The position numbers and the translations under genes are program-made. Under the pieces are notes generated by a model. It was given only the letters and a program-made list of their open reading frames with translations. It did not search any database and was not told the origin of the DNA. Below, one piece after another: positions 6,895 through 7,351 of a stretch of DNA of 7,351 bases; the stretch's first letter is position 1, and the number at the start of each line of letters is the position of its first letter. Source of the DNA: Gemmatimonadota bacterium (lineage in GTDB: Bacteria; Gemmatimonadota; Gemmatimonadetes; Gemmatimonadales; Gemmatimonadaceae); NCBI GenBank assembly GCA_028287225.1, contig JAQBPZ010000032.1:1-7351 (forward strand), given 5' to 3'.

Positions 6895-6909
6895 GACCAC
6901 CTCAGGTGA

Positions 6910-6918
6910 ACACTAGCA
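6910..6918 (-). promoter_or_regulatory. Candidate extended -10 promoter for mrdA
   Basis: TGCTAGTGT on the minus strand reads as a TGN extension plus a -10-like TAGTGT. It lies in the gap between the glycosylase stop and mrdA. The implied start near 6903 gives a leader of about 78 bases. No recognisable -35 box is seen at 16-18 bases spacing, as can be the case for extended -10 promoters. It would drive mrdA and the lipoprotein gene. Confidence 0.4.
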
Positions 6919-7017
6919 CGCGGCGACTGTTCCGCGCGAGGCCGACGGCCGTGCCGCCGGCCGGCGCCCGCCTTCCATTGCACGGTCGCGGCCACGATGG
7001 ACGACGACGGGTGCCGG

Positions 7018-7351
7018 TCACTCGCCCAGCTGGCCGTCCCCGTTCTCCAGCGACCGCCAGAGGTACCAGCTCGCAACGGACGCCCACGGACGCCACGGCG
7101 CGCCGATGCGCAGGACGTCCTTCGGGCTCGGCCGCCTGTCCAGGCCGTACGCCCGCTGGATGGCGTTCTGCACGCCGAGGTCCAGCTCGGGGAGCACGTC
7201 CGGCCGTCCAAGCCGGAACATCAGGAACATCTGCACCGTCCAGCGGCCGATCCCCTTCACCTGCACGAGGTGCTCGATGATCGCGTCGTCCGACAACCGG
7301 CCGAGGTGCGCCAGGGGGAGCGAGCCGTCGGCGACGCGGGCGGACAGGTCG
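7018..7351 (-). CDS. alkA: DNA-3-methyladenine glycosylase II, AlkA type (N-terminus missing)
   Basis: The frame is open to the right edge, leaving 110 C-terminal residues. This HhH-GPD family enzyme removes alkylated purines from DNA, the first step of base-excision repair in the cytoplasm. The helix-hairpin-helix is clear in LVQVKGIGRWTVQMFLMF, followed by RLGRPDVLPELDLGV, whose Asp before Leu-Gly-Val corresponds to the family's catalytic aspartate. The end GAPWRPWASVASWYLWRSL is the conserved tail of AlkA-like proteins. A TTG at 7296 is in frame, but coding sequence of the same family continues above it, so it is not the start. The gene ends about 190 bp before mrdA and is likely a separate unit. 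The missing part prevents judging whether an Ada-like domain is fused in front. Confidence 0.9.
   Translation of the reverse strand, partial: DLSARVADGSLPLAHLGRLSDDAIIEHLVQVKGIGRWTVQMFLMFRLGRPDVLPELDLGVQNAIQRAYGLDRRPSPKDVLRIGAPWRPWASVASWYLWRSLENGDGQLGE

Noticed and set aside
6826..6900. A 25-codon N-terminal extension of PBP2.
   Set aside because: It is Pro/Arg-rich, unlike usual PBP2 N-termini, overlaps the likely leader, and ATG 6825 is placed as expected before the membrane anchor.
6955..6966. A perfect 12-base palindrome, CGCCGGCCGGCG, between the glycosylase gene and mrdA.
   Set aside because: It is made only of G and C in a GC-rich gap, has no T-run to act as a terminator and no second copy; chance is the simplest explanation.
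1..7351. Search for CRISPR arrays, tRNAs, insertion sequences, toxin-antitoxin or defence genes.
   Set aside because: No repeat-spacer pattern, cloverleaf, transposase motif or terminal inverted repeats were seen, and the minus-strand genes account for nearly all the sequence.

Overview
The window is strongly GC-rich bacterial DNA from a diderm (Gram-negative type) organism. It encodes a predicted outer-membrane-sorted lipoprotein, a secreted peptidase with a classical signal peptide, and a rod-type penicillin-binding protein. GTG starts and G/C in third codon positions are common. The overall feel (a secreted M24B peptidase, a DUF445 protein and a GT-C membrane protein in this style) suggests Gemmatimonadota or a related soil phylum, but that placement is inference and not proven by any marker here. 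I see no mobile element, CRISPR array, tRNA or rRNA.

All six genes lie on the minus strand, so transcription runs from high to low coordinates. In order of transcription they are: (1) the C-terminal part of an AlkA-type DNA-3-methyladenine glycosylase, cut by the right edge (7018-7351); (2) a gap of about 190 bp with a candidate promoter; (3) mrdA, penicillin-binding protein 2 (5041-6825); (4) a small lipoprotein gene of unknown function whose ribosome-binding site lies directly behind the mrdA stop (4328-5023); (5) a 129-bp gap with an inverted repeat, three spaced copies of a short motif and an AT-rich box placed right against the next start; (6) a DUF445/YjiN-like membrane protein (2936-4198); (7) a secreted aminopeptidase P (1382-2875); (8) a GT-C-fold membrane glycosyltransferase-like protein whose start overlaps the peptidase stop (TAGTG) and which runs off the left edge (1-1382).

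Functionally there are probably two or three transcription units. The mrdA-lipoprotein pair is the most suggestive: the elongation transpeptidase is not followed by rodA, as it often is, but by a tightly coupled, unrecognised lipoprotein. The DUF445-peptidase-GT-C group may be a second unit of envelope proteins with no obvious shared pathway. The glycosylase belongs to base-excision repair and looks unrelated.

Most of the window is ordinary housekeeping and envelope content. The points worth a second look are a likely Cys-Cys-His-Cys zinc site in PBP2, the mrdA-coupled lipoprotein, a probable leaderless start for the DUF445 gene, and a lone cysteine pair in the secreted peptidase. I did not find a convincing new multi-gene system.
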